Both the position numbers and the translations under genes were made by a program. A stretch of 64,000 bases of DNA. It comes from Desulfitobacterium hafniense DCB-2. GTDB taxonomy: Bacteria > Bacillota > Desulfitobacteriia > Desulfitobacteriales > Desulfitobacteriaceae. Below the pieces are notes generated by a model. That model had not been told where the DNA came from. It searched no databases and saw only the letters and a list, made by a program, of their open reading frames with translations. The stretch is taken from the NCBI RefSeq assembly GCF_000021925.1, contig NC_011830.1:1388501-1452500 (forward strand). Reading direction: 5' to 3'. Below, in pieces: positions 52,586 to 59,619 of the stretch (its first letter is position 1; every line of letters starts with the position of its first letter).

Positions 52586-53749
52586 ATGGAGAGGATGGAA
52601 AAAATCTTACTGGAACGAAATTGGCAGGACTTAGAGAAGTTGGTTCTTGTCAGCAGTAAAAAAGCAATTCGCACCTTAGTAAACAGGATTTATATAAAGG
52701 ATGGATTGGGTTTTTGGCGTGCAGTAGAAGCGCTGGGGGTGGCTTCCGCTTTGGCGGAGGAACAGAAGAAGGATTCTTCTGTGGAACTGGTACGCCGGTA
52801 TTTTTGGTCTTTGAATGAAGAATCCGGCGGCAATGCTTGGAATGCCGCTGAGGCGATTGGCAGTATCATGGCCTCTAACCCTAAGGAGTGCGGTCACTTT
52901 AACTGGATGCTTGCTAATCTTTTGGAAGATGAAAGCTTGCAGGAAGGGACTCTTTGGGGGTTGCTTAACCTATCCATTAATGCTCCCGAAGTGGTGGATC
53001 CCTTGGTGGAGAGGGTGTATCCCTTTCTCGAAGCCCGGGATGTCAACCAAAGAGGGCTGGCGGTCTGGATTTTTTCTTTGATGAAAGCCTGTCCCTCAGC
53101 CAAGGAACGATGGGAAATTGAGGAGGAATTGCACAAAACACTTATTCAGGATCAAGAGATGGCTGAAATCTATTGGGAAGGGGAATATTACCACTTTCCG
53201 GTCTCTGAATTATTAGGAAAAGAGATAGTTACTTTCTATGCCAGAGAATATAAGCAAGCAGATTTCACTTGGAATATCAGCGTGGCCAGTTCTCAGAAAG
53301 GCCTTTGTTGGGTAGGCTTAGGGACTCCGGAAAAAGAAGAAGGTGAATTGAGAACCTGGGTGCAGAAGCGTGTGCCTGGCTCATTGGTTATTCCTCGAGC
53401 TTTGCCTAATCAAAAGGTTATGGAGCAGTTGGAAGACTATTTTTCGGGTATCCGCCAAGAATTCAATCTTCCTTTGGACCCCAGGGGAACAGATTTTCAA
53501 CTTAAAGTATGGGAAGAGCTGTGCAGAATACCCTATGGGGAAACCCGCAGTTATGGCGAGATTGCTCAAAATATTGGCAACCCTAAAGGCCAAAGGGCCG
53601 TGGGTTTGGCTAATAACAAGAATCCCATAGCTATCATCATACCCTGTCATCGGGTAGTAGGTAAGAAGGGGGATTTGGTGGGGTATGCCAGTGGTCTTGA
53701 TCATAAAGTGCGGCTTCTCAACTGGGAAGCCGCCCATCGTCACCAATAA
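52586..53749 (+). CDS. HEAT-like domain fused to O6-methylguanine-DNA methyltransferase (Ogt)
   Basis: About 387 residues. Residues 1-about 210 are helical and repeat-like (FWRAVEALGVASALAE, NAWNAAEAIGSIMASNP, WGLLNLSINAPEVV), resembling stand-alone DVU0298-type HEAT-like proteins. From about 235 a complete methylated-DNA-protein cysteine methyltransferase follows: DFQLKVWEELCRIPYGETRS, RAVGLANNKNPIAIIIPCHR with the acceptor cysteine, and KGDLVGYASGLDHKVRLL. It repairs O6-alkylguanine by irreversible transfer. The start may be ATG 52586, GTG 52574 or ATG 52595. Confidence 0.87.
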   Translation: MERMEKILLERNWQDLEKLVLVSSKKAIRTLVNRIYIKDGLGFWRAVEALGVASALAEEQKKDSSVELVRRYFWSLNEESGGNAWNAAEAIGSIMASNPKECGHFNWMLANLLEDESLQEGTLWGLLNLSINAPEVVDPLVERVYPFLEARDVNQRGLAVWIFSLMKACPSAKERWEIEEELHKTLIQDQEMAEIYWEGEYYHFPVSELLGKEIVTFYAREYKQADFTWNISVASSQKGLCWVGLGTPEKEEGELRTWVQKRVPGSLVIPRALPNQKVMEQLEDYFSGIRQEFNLPLDPRGTDFQLKVWEELCRIPYGETRSYGEIAQNIGNPKGQRAVGLANNKNPIAIIIPCHRVVGKKGDLVGYASGLDHKVRLLNWEAAHRHQ

Positions 53750-53792
53750 GGCTCTATAAGTGGAGTTCAAAAAAGATAGTGGAGGTATTGAA

Positions 53793-54173
53793 GTGAGCGA
53801 GAAGAAATTGTTCCAGGGTATAGCCCATATTGGGATTAAAGCAATCGATATGGATCGGGCCGCCGCTTTTTATTCTGAGGTACTTGGCTTTGAACTCATC
53901 GAGCGGATTAAACCCGGGGATGTAGAGCTTATTTTCTTGAAATGCGGGGAAACTGTCATTGAGCTGATTGAAGTTAATGACCAAAGGAAATTCGGGGATG
54001 GCGTGGTCAATCATCTGGCACTGGGAGTAAAAGATATCTTTCCGGCGGTAGCCTGGTTGAAGGATCACCATGTAGAATGTATTGATGAAGAACCTCGTGA
54101 GATGGAAGGAGGACGCTATAATTTTTTCTTTAGAGGTCCCTCAGGTGAGAAACTGGAACTATTCCAGGGATAA
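53793..54173 (+). CDS. VOC-superfamily (glyoxalase-like) protein
   Basis: 126 residues with two beta-alpha-beta-beta-beta units. The metal-site pattern is seen in IAHIGIKAIDMDRAAAFYSE, TVIELIEV, VVNHLALGVKDI and GEKLELFQG, consistent with lactoylglutathione lyase or related methylmalonyl-CoA epimerase-like members. The substrate is undetermined. GTG 53793 is chosen because GGAGG sits seven bases upstream. Confidence 0.82.
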   Translation: MSEKKLFQGIAHIGIKAIDMDRAAAFYSEVLGFELIERIKPGDVELIFLKCGETVIELIEVNDQRKFGDGVVNHLALGVKDIFPAVAWLKDHHVECIDEEPREMEGGRYNFFFRGPSGEKLELFQG

Positions 54174-54193
54174 TCAGCAGCTCAGCCGAGGAA

Positions 54194-55198
54194 ATGGGAG
54201 GCAATACCAAGTTGAGTTACGGTAGGCAAGAAAAATTAAACTTTAATTGGCAAAATGGGGATAAGCGTTATTACACTTTAAATCAACATTTGCGCCATTT
54301 TTTTGGTGACAAAGTGTTCAAGGTATCCCTTGATGCAGGATTTACTTGTCCTAATCGGGATGGCCGGGTTGGACAGGGAGGGTGTATTTATTGCAGCGCC
54401 AGAGGTTCCGGAGACTTTGCCGGTCAGGCGGAAAAATCTATTCATGAACAATTCTGTGAAATTAAGGAAGTCATGAACCGGAAATGGTCCAGTGCCAGAT
54501 ATCTGGCTTATTTTCAGGCTTATACCAATACCTATGCCCCACTGAAGCGCTTGCAGGAAGTCTATGAGCAAGCTTTGGCGGAGGAGGGTGTGGTGGGGCT
54601 GTCCATTGCCACCCGTCCGGATTGTTTGCCGGCTGAGGTGCTGGATTATTTGGAAGAGCTCAATCAACGAACGTATCTCTGGGTGGAGCTGGGCCTGCAA
54701 AGCATTCATGATCGGACTATGGAATGGGTGGGGAGAGGACATACTTTTGAGGATTTTCTTCAGGGTTTGGATAAGCTCCGCCGCAGAAACATACGGGTCT
54801 GTACCCATATGATTTATGGGCTGCCGGGGGAAACCCTGGAGGATATGTTCGGCTCAGCACAAACGTTAGCCAAACTCGATGTGCAGGGAGTTAAGCTGCA
54901 TCTTTTGCATGTGCTGAAGGGGACACCTCTGGCTGATATCTACGAGCAGAGTCCTTTTCCCTTACTCTCTCAGGATGAGTATATCCATTTGATTTGCGAT
55001 ACACTGGAAATCCTGCCTGCGCAGACGGTTATTCACCGCCTGACTGGGGATGCCCCCCGCAAGGATTTGCTAGCCCCTCTTTGGAGCCTGAAAAAATGGG
55101 AAATTCTTAATGCCATTGACCGTGAACTGGAGAGAAGGGGAACCTGGCAAGGGAAAAAGGCGCAAAATAAAACGGCTGACACCACCCATTCAATTTAA
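54194..55198 (+). CDS. Radical SAM protein, YhcC/TIGR01212 family
   Basis: 334 residues. TCPNRDGRVGQGGCIYCSAR holds the family Fe-S cysteines; AYFQAYTNTYAPLKRLQEVY, TRPDCLP, LWVELGLQSIHDRTMEWVGRG and HMIYGLPGETLEDM follow. The family's molecular function is not established. The start is ambiguous: ATG 54194 (GAGGAA too close) or TTG 54212 (GGGAGG ten bases upstream). Confidence 0.87.
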   Translation: MGGNTKLSYGRQEKLNFNWQNGDKRYYTLNQHLRHFFGDKVFKVSLDAGFTCPNRDGRVGQGGCIYCSARGSGDFAGQAEKSIHEQFCEIKEVMNRKWSSARYLAYFQAYTNTYAPLKRLQEVYEQALAEEGVVGLSIATRPDCLPAEVLDYLEELNQRTYLWVELGLQSIHDRTMEWVGRGHTFEDFLQGLDKLRRRNIRVCTHMIYGLPGETLEDMFGSAQTLAKLDVQGVKLHLLHVLKGTPLADIYEQSPFPLLSQDEYIHLICDTLEILPAQTVIHRLTGDAPRKDLLAPLWSLKKWEILNAIDRELERRGTWQGKKAQNKTADTTHSI

Positions 55199-55258
55199 GG
55201 AAAGGGGGCCAGCCGTAAATCGCTTGGCAAGATAAATTTTTGACTTTGGATAAGGTTA

Positions 55259-55453
55259 TTAGCCTTCTTCGAATGATTTGGCTTGACTCTGTAGATTTTG
55301 ATAGTATTGATTGGCCGGATTGGCCCCACTCTTATTCCCTTGAGAAGGAGTTCTGAGGGCAGGCGCTAAAGAGAGATAGCGCTTTAGGCTGTCGGTATGG
55401 GTCTGGAGGATGGCCTGATAGACTGGGTCAGGGGTTAGTTTTTGTGAATTCAT
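55259..55453 (-). CDS. Small hypothetical protein in the aminomutase operon
   Basis: 64 residues, no family recognised: hydrophilic, with a helical N-terminal part (DPVYQAILQTHTDSLKRYLS) and a Gln/Asn-rich C-terminus, no membrane segment and no cysteine. It is real rather than a shadow because AAGGAGG lies at ideal spacing before the ATG and it starts 24 bases after the aminomutase stop on the same strand. It would share the c-di-AMP riboswitch control. A role as aminomutase accessory or osmotic factor is speculation. Confidence 0.65.
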   Translation of the reverse strand: MNSQKLTPDPVYQAILQTHTDSLKRYLSLAPALRTPSQGNKSGANPANQYYQNLQSQAKSFEEG

Positions 55454-55477
55454 ACCGATTCCTCCTTATATAGATAG

Positions 55478-56719
55478 TTAATGATTAGGATAATGCACAA
55501 CCTTACCTTCCCAGGTTCTGATGACTGCTTCTTCATCGTTTAGGGAAATAAGGTACTGTGGTAAGATGGGGGTTTTGCCACCGCCTCCCGGGGCATTAAT
55601 AATATAGGTCGGAATGGCCAAACCAGAGGTGTAGCCGCGCAAGTTTTCCATAATCCTTAACCCGTCCTGAATGCGGGGAATAAAGTGGCTCGTGCCTTTA
55701 ACATTTTTGGCATGGAAAATATAGTAGGGGCGAACGCGAATTTTAAGAAGTTCTTGGTTAAGGCGTTTCATAATCTCTGGTTGGTCATTGATTCCTTTAA
55801 GAAGAACTGCTTGGTTGCCTAAGATGACTCCCGCTTTGATTAAGCGATCAGCAGCTTTCTTGGTCTCCTCGGTCACCTCTTGGGGATGATTGAATTGAGT
55901 ATTGATATAAAGGGGTGGATATTTTTCAAGAATAGCGCAGAGCTCATCGGTAATGCGCATGGGCAGAGTGACGGGAACCCGGGTGCCGATACGTTTGATC
56001 TCCACATGCTTAATTTCATGCAATTCTCCCAATAACCAGTCCAGCATTTGATCGCTGAGAAGGAGAGCATCGCCACCGGTGACTAGCACATCCCGAATCT
56101 CTGGATTGGAGCGTATATAATCCAGGGCGGCCTCCAGGTTAGCACGGGTTTCATGGAGGTCAATTTCCCCGATATTCCGTCGGCGTTGGCAGTGCCTGCA
56201 ATACATAGCACACAAATTGGTTACATTAATAATGAGGCGATCCGGGTAACGACGTGTGATGCAAGGCGCAGGGGATGTATACTCTTCTCCCATGGGATCT
56301 GCTTCTCCGGAATCGTCGAGGATCTCTTCCACAGAGGGGAGACTTTGCAGACGGATGGGATCCTGAGGATCATCTTTATCGATCAGGCTTAAATAATAGG
56401 GTGAAACAGCCCAACGGTAAGCCTTGCCCACCTCGTTGATTTCATGTCTTTGCTTGGGGGTCAGGGGAAGCAGGGTGCTCAAGTTTTCAGCATCCTGAAT
56501 ACGGTTTTTAAGCTGCCACTTCCAATCCTGCCAATGCTCCAGGTCAGCATCTAACTGATCCAGTATAAAGTCTCGGTTTTCATTAAATTCTTCGCTTAAG
56601 GCAAGGCCGCAGGGAATCGTTTCTTTGCGTTTGTTGTAGGATTGAACTTTTTGTTTTAATTCCAAAGCTCTTGCTTGTGAAGCCTGTCTTGGGTTAGGGG
56701 GTAGAAATTCTATTGCCAT
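55478..56719 (-). CDS. eam: Glutamate 2,3-aminomutase (lysine 2,3-aminomutase family)
   Basis: 413 residues, radical SAM and PLP enzyme. The cluster cysteines are C170, C174 and C177 (CAMYCRHCQRR); the PLP lysine is K382 in NAPGGGGKTP. Lysine 2,3-aminomutase uses two aspartates 37 residues apart (D293 and D330 of the Clostridium subterminale enzyme) to hold the substrate amino group. Here the same positions are K338 (FHAKNVKG) and N375 (INAPGGGG), the pair described for glutamate 2,3-aminomutase. The predicted product is beta-glutamate, a compatible solute. No ablB acetyltransferase is adjacent. The ATG has GAGGAGGG upstream. Confidence 0.85.
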   Translation of the reverse strand: MAIEFLPPNPRQASQARALELKQKVQSYNKRKETIPCGLALSEEFNENRDFILDQLDADLEHWQDWKWQLKNRIQDAENLSTLLPLTPKQRHEINEVGKAYRWAVSPYYLSLIDKDDPQDPIRLQSLPSVEEILDDSGEADPMGEEYTSPAPCITRRYPDRLIINVTNLCAMYCRHCQRRRNIGEIDLHETRANLEAALDYIRSNPEIRDVLVTGGDALLLSDQMLDWLLGELHEIKHVEIKRIGTRVPVTLPMRITDELCAILEKYPPLYINTQFNHPQEVTEETKKAADRLIKAGVILGNQAVLLKGINDQPEIMKRLNQELLKIRVRPYYIFHAKNVKGTSHFIPRIQDGLRIMENLRGYTSGLAIPTYIINAPGGGGKTPILPQYLISLNDEEAVIRTWEGKVVHYPNH

Positions 56720-56767
56720 AGTGATTGCCCTCCTCTATTTGCAGATATAAAATAAGTCTTTAGAATC

Positions 56768-56790
56768 AAAAAAGAACCTCGCGGTTCCCA
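56768..56790 (-). terminator. Terminator of the c-di-AMP riboswitch
   Basis: On the minus strand GGGAACC, a GCGA loop and GGTTC form a hairpin followed by TTTTTTG, between aptamer and eam. Its 3' arm (plus strand AACCTCG, 56775-56781) is also perfectly complementary to aptamer bases at 56845-56851, allowing an alternative antiterminator. Confidence 0.8.
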
Positions 56791-56794
56791 AGAA

Positions 56795-56950
56795 AAAGCA
56801 TATTACATAATCAGGTGTTTACGCCTCATGTGCTTCAATGCTTACGAGGTTAGCTGACGGGTTCGAGCTGAAACATGCTCTACGTTTAAAACGATTCACC
56901 CCTAAATTGGTTCCCCCGTTTTCCCCTTGGGAAATTAAGCCCATATTAAG
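56795..56950 (-). promoter_or_regulatory. c-di-AMP riboswitch (ydaO/yuaA type)
   Basis: On the minus strand the conserved ydaO blocks appear in order: CGGGGGAACCAA, then GGGGTGAATCG, then CGAACCCGTCAGCTAACCTC followed by GTAAGC. It precedes a terminator and eam. Known members of this class turn genes off when c-di-AMP is high and control osmolyte, potassium and cell-wall genes. Exact ends were not modelled. Confidence 0.85.
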
Positions 56951-57128
56951 TTGCATAACTAACAACTTAATAGTATCATATGGGTTGGTAGCAGTCAATT
57001 GTATATTTTGTACATATGTTTATTTTGTATATGGGTTATCTTAGTAAGCATTTAAGTGTAAGAATTTGTAGTTCACTTAGTAGCAGAATTAAAGGTTAAT
57101 GATAAGATGAATCAAGGAGAGGAATCCG

Positions 57129-57734
57129 ATGGAATATAATGCACGTTATCAGGAAATTGCGATAGATATTGCTCATTCTATCGTTATGGGAGAATACCGG
57201 GAAGGGGAAAAAATTCATGGACGCTCTACTTTAGCGGGTCGTTATAATGTATCTCCGGAGACCATCCGGCGTTCCATTGCTATCCTCCAAACGATGGGTG
57301 TAGTCATGGTAAGCCAAGGGGTGGGGATTACGGTAGTCTCCAAAAGCATGGCCGAAAAATTTATGAGGGGTTTTGACCAGAAAGCAGAAATTCAGGTCTA
57401 TTTTGATGAGCTGAAAAAGCTGATGGAACAAAGACGTGAGCTCGATCAGAAGATCGATGCCCATCTCACGAAAATCGTGAACTATACGGATCGTTTGGCC
57501 AGCCGTTGGATGGATGTGGCCGAAATTGAAGTTGCCAAAGGCTCCAGCGCCAAGGGAAAAACCTTAAGCGATTTAAAATTAAGGGAGAAAACAGGTTTAA
57601 CGGTGGTGGCTGTGGTCAGAGGGGGAATCGAGCAATTTTCTCCGGGAGCGGAGTTTATCCTGGACGACGGAGATATCCTACTGGCGGTAGGCTCTGAACA
57701 AGGGAAAGAAAAACTTCAGGAAATCCTTCGCTAG
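57129..57734 (+). CDS. GntR-type winged-helix regulator with RCK_C (TrkA-C) domain, BusR-like
   Basis: 201 residues. The N-terminal GntR helix-turn-helix is YREGEKIHGRSTLAGRYNVS followed by PETIRRSIAIL (residues 5-75). A coiled-coil (about 85-115) leads to a TrkA-C domain (about 125-201: SSAKGKTLSDLKLREKTGL, FILDDGDILLAVGS). This architecture is that of BusR, a repressor of osmolyte uptake that binds c-di-AMP through RCK_C. It is divergent from the eam operon, which has a c-di-AMP riboswitch, so both probably answer the same signal. AAGGAGAGG precedes the ATG. Confidence 0.85.
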   Translation: MEYNARYQEIAIDIAHSIVMGEYREGEKIHGRSTLAGRYNVSPETIRRSIAILQTMGVVMVSQGVGITVVSKSMAEKFMRGFDQKAEIQVYFDELKKLMEQRRELDQKIDAHLTKIVNYTDRLASRWMDVAEIEVAKGSSAKGKTLSDLKLREKTGLTVVAVVRGGIEQFSPGAEFILDDGDILLAVGSEQGKEKLQEILR

Positions 57735-57801
57735 AATACAGGAAGTGGATAGCCATCTGTCGAAACTCTCTATGAATTATAGAGGACATGAGGGATGATG
57801 G

Positions 57802-59082
57802 ATGATCTTTGAAAGCATAGTCATACTCGGTGTGGAATTAATGCTGGTCTTAGTAACAGGCCAGATGAATCTGTTAATTTTATTTTTAATAGGCAATACA
57901 TTTTTTCTTTTATATCACTTAAATCTGGAATATAAAAAAACTGCCCGGCAGGCTACAGAGCGAAACGCGGAGCTTAGCTTCAAAATAGCCAACCAGACTC
58001 TTCCTTACCTGCGCCGGGGGCTTAATGAACAAAACGCAGAGTACATCGCTAAAATCATTCAAGAGATTGGCCAAGTGGCGGCTGTTTCAATCACAGATTG
58101 TGAAAAGCAGCTGGCCTACTTGGGCGTGGGCTGCGATCAGCATCATCCGGGAGATAAAATTCTTACCCGGGCGACACGGGATGTGATCCAATCCGGAGTT
58201 TATAAGATAGTACGAACTCAAAAAGAATTGAATTGTCCCAGACAGAACACCTGTGATTGTCCTCTGGCGGCGGCTGTTATCGTACCTCTGAAGTGTCAGG
58301 GTGAAGTAGTGGGAACCATGAAATTGTATGAAACCAAGGTTGGACAGCTCTCATCGGATCTGATTCGCTTAGCTATTGGGATGGCTGATCTACTGGGGAT
58401 TCAAATTGAACTAGCAGAACTTGATCACCAGGCGAAACTGGCTGCGGAAGCACAACTGAATGCCTTGCAAGCTCAAATCAATCCCCATTTCTTTTTCAAT
58501 GTTCTCAATACTATTATTGCCACCAGCCGCACCAGCCCCAATCGTTCACGACGATTGTTGATTCATCTTGCGGAATTTTTCCGCAAGGCGCTCAAATCCC
58601 ATGGAAGTTTGATTACTTTGCGGGAGGAAATGAGCTTTGTTAAGACTTACTTAATTCTCGAAAAAGCTCGCTTTGGGCGTAAGCTTCATTTTAAAAGTGA
58701 GATTCCCGAAGAGCTCATGGATGCCTTGGTTCCGCGCTTAAGCGTTCAGCCCCTCGTGGAAAACGCCGTCAAGCATGGGATTACGGAGAAAATCGGCAAT
58801 GGGGTCGTCTCTGTGAAAGTGGAGCAAAAAGGCCAGGAGCTGTATATTACTGTGGCTGATGATGGAGTCGGCATACAGCCGGAACGTCTCCAGGAAGTGT
58901 TAAAACCCGGTGTTGGTTCAGGTAATGGAGTGGGTATGGCTAATGTTCATGAACGCTTAATTGGCCACTATGGTAAAGAGTATGGTTTACAGATCAAGAG
59001 TCAACCCAATATCAGCACGACTGTAACCATGCATTTGCCCTTAACCACTATGGAAGATGAGGATATGTTGGAAAAGTTGTAG
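57802..59082 (+). CDS. LytS/YehU-type sensor histidine kinase
   Basis: 426 residues. One or two N-terminal membrane helices (IVILGVELMLVLVTGQMNLL) are followed by a GAF-like domain (about 75-205) containing a cysteine-rich CPRQNTCDCPLAAA that could bind metal or a cofactor. The kinase region has the phospho-accepting His in INPHFFFNVLNTI, N-box VENAVKHGI, DDGVGI and GNGVGMANVHERL. No response regulator gene is adjacent, so it is an orphan here. It lies 67 bases after the BusR-like gene. Confidence 0.88.
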   Translation: MIFESIVILGVELMLVLVTGQMNLLILFLIGNTFFLLYHLNLEYKKTARQATERNAELSFKIANQTLPYLRRGLNEQNAEYIAKIIQEIGQVAAVSITDCEKQLAYLGVGCDQHHPGDKILTRATRDVIQSGVYKIVRTQKELNCPRQNTCDCPLAAAVIVPLKCQGEVVGTMKLYETKVGQLSSDLIRLAIGMADLLGIQIELAELDHQAKLAAEAQLNALQAQINPHFFFNVLNTIIATSRTSPNRSRRLLIHLAEFFRKALKSHGSLITLREEMSFVKTYLILEKARFGRKLHFKSEIPEELMDALVPRLSVQPLVENAVKHGITEKIGNGVVSVKVEQKGQELYITVADDGVGIQPERLQEVLKPGVGSGNGVGMANVHERLIGHYGKEYGLQIKSQPNISTTVTMHLPLTTMEDEDMLEKL

Positions 59083-59103
59083 GGATTTTTAGGGAGGCAT
59101 ATT

Positions 59104-59460
59104 ATGATCCCAGGAGTGGATATTGTAGAAATTCAGCGCTTTGCTAAAGCTTGTGAGCGAACACCAAAGCTTCGGGAGCGTTTGTTTACCGAACGTGAAA
59201 TTGAGAAGTTGCAGCATAAGGCAGTATCCAGCTGGGCGGCGCGTTTTGCAGGTAAAGAAGCGGTACTTAAAGCTTTAGGGACAGGACTAAGAGGCCTTTC
59301 CTGGCATGATATTGAGATCCTCAGCAATGATTTGGGGGAACCTGCTGTATTCCTTACGGAAAAGGCCGAGATAGTGCTGCATAGACGGGGGGGAACCCAG
59401 ATCCGCATAAGCCTTTCCCACGAGAAAGAGTACGCTGTAGGAATGGCCATACTTTTTTAG
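59104..59460 (+). CDS. acpS: Holo-[acyl-carrier-protein] synthase
   Basis: 118 residues. It transfers 4'-phosphopantetheine from CoA to acyl carrier protein. Magnesium and substrate residues lie in IPGVDIVEIQRF and WAARFAGKEAVLKALGTG; the end, ISLSHEKEYAVGMAI, is typical. GGGAGGC precedes the ATG. It opens a run with nnr and alr. Confidence 0.93.
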   Translation: MIPGVDIVEIQRFAKACERTPKLRERLFTEREIEKLQHKAVSSWAARFAGKEAVLKALGTGLRGLSWHDIEILSNDLGEPAVFLTEKAEIVLHRRGGTQIRISLSHEKEYAVGMAILF

Positions 59461-59619
59461 CACTGTCAGAAAGTATAAGCTTGCGCTATATACTTTCTAA
59501 GCATAAGTGCAACCAGCGACTTCGCCTCATTTACGAGCATGCGTTTAAAGCACGGCGAAGCAACAAGTGCGAAAGCAGTGCTTTCGGGGTTTTCTATAAA
59601 GATAGGTGGGGGTGGAGCT
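59461..59619. other. Intergenic stretch with three hairpins between acpS and nnr
   Basis: AGAAAGTATA (59468-59477) pairs with TATACTTTCT (59489-59498). CTTCGCC (59520-59526) pairs with GGCGAAG (59554-59560). CGAAAGC (59570-59576) pairs with GCTTTCG (59580-59586) and is followed by GGGGTTTTC. The first could end acpS transcripts; the others suggest a folded leader of nnr. No known riboswitch core was recognised. Confidence 0.5.
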
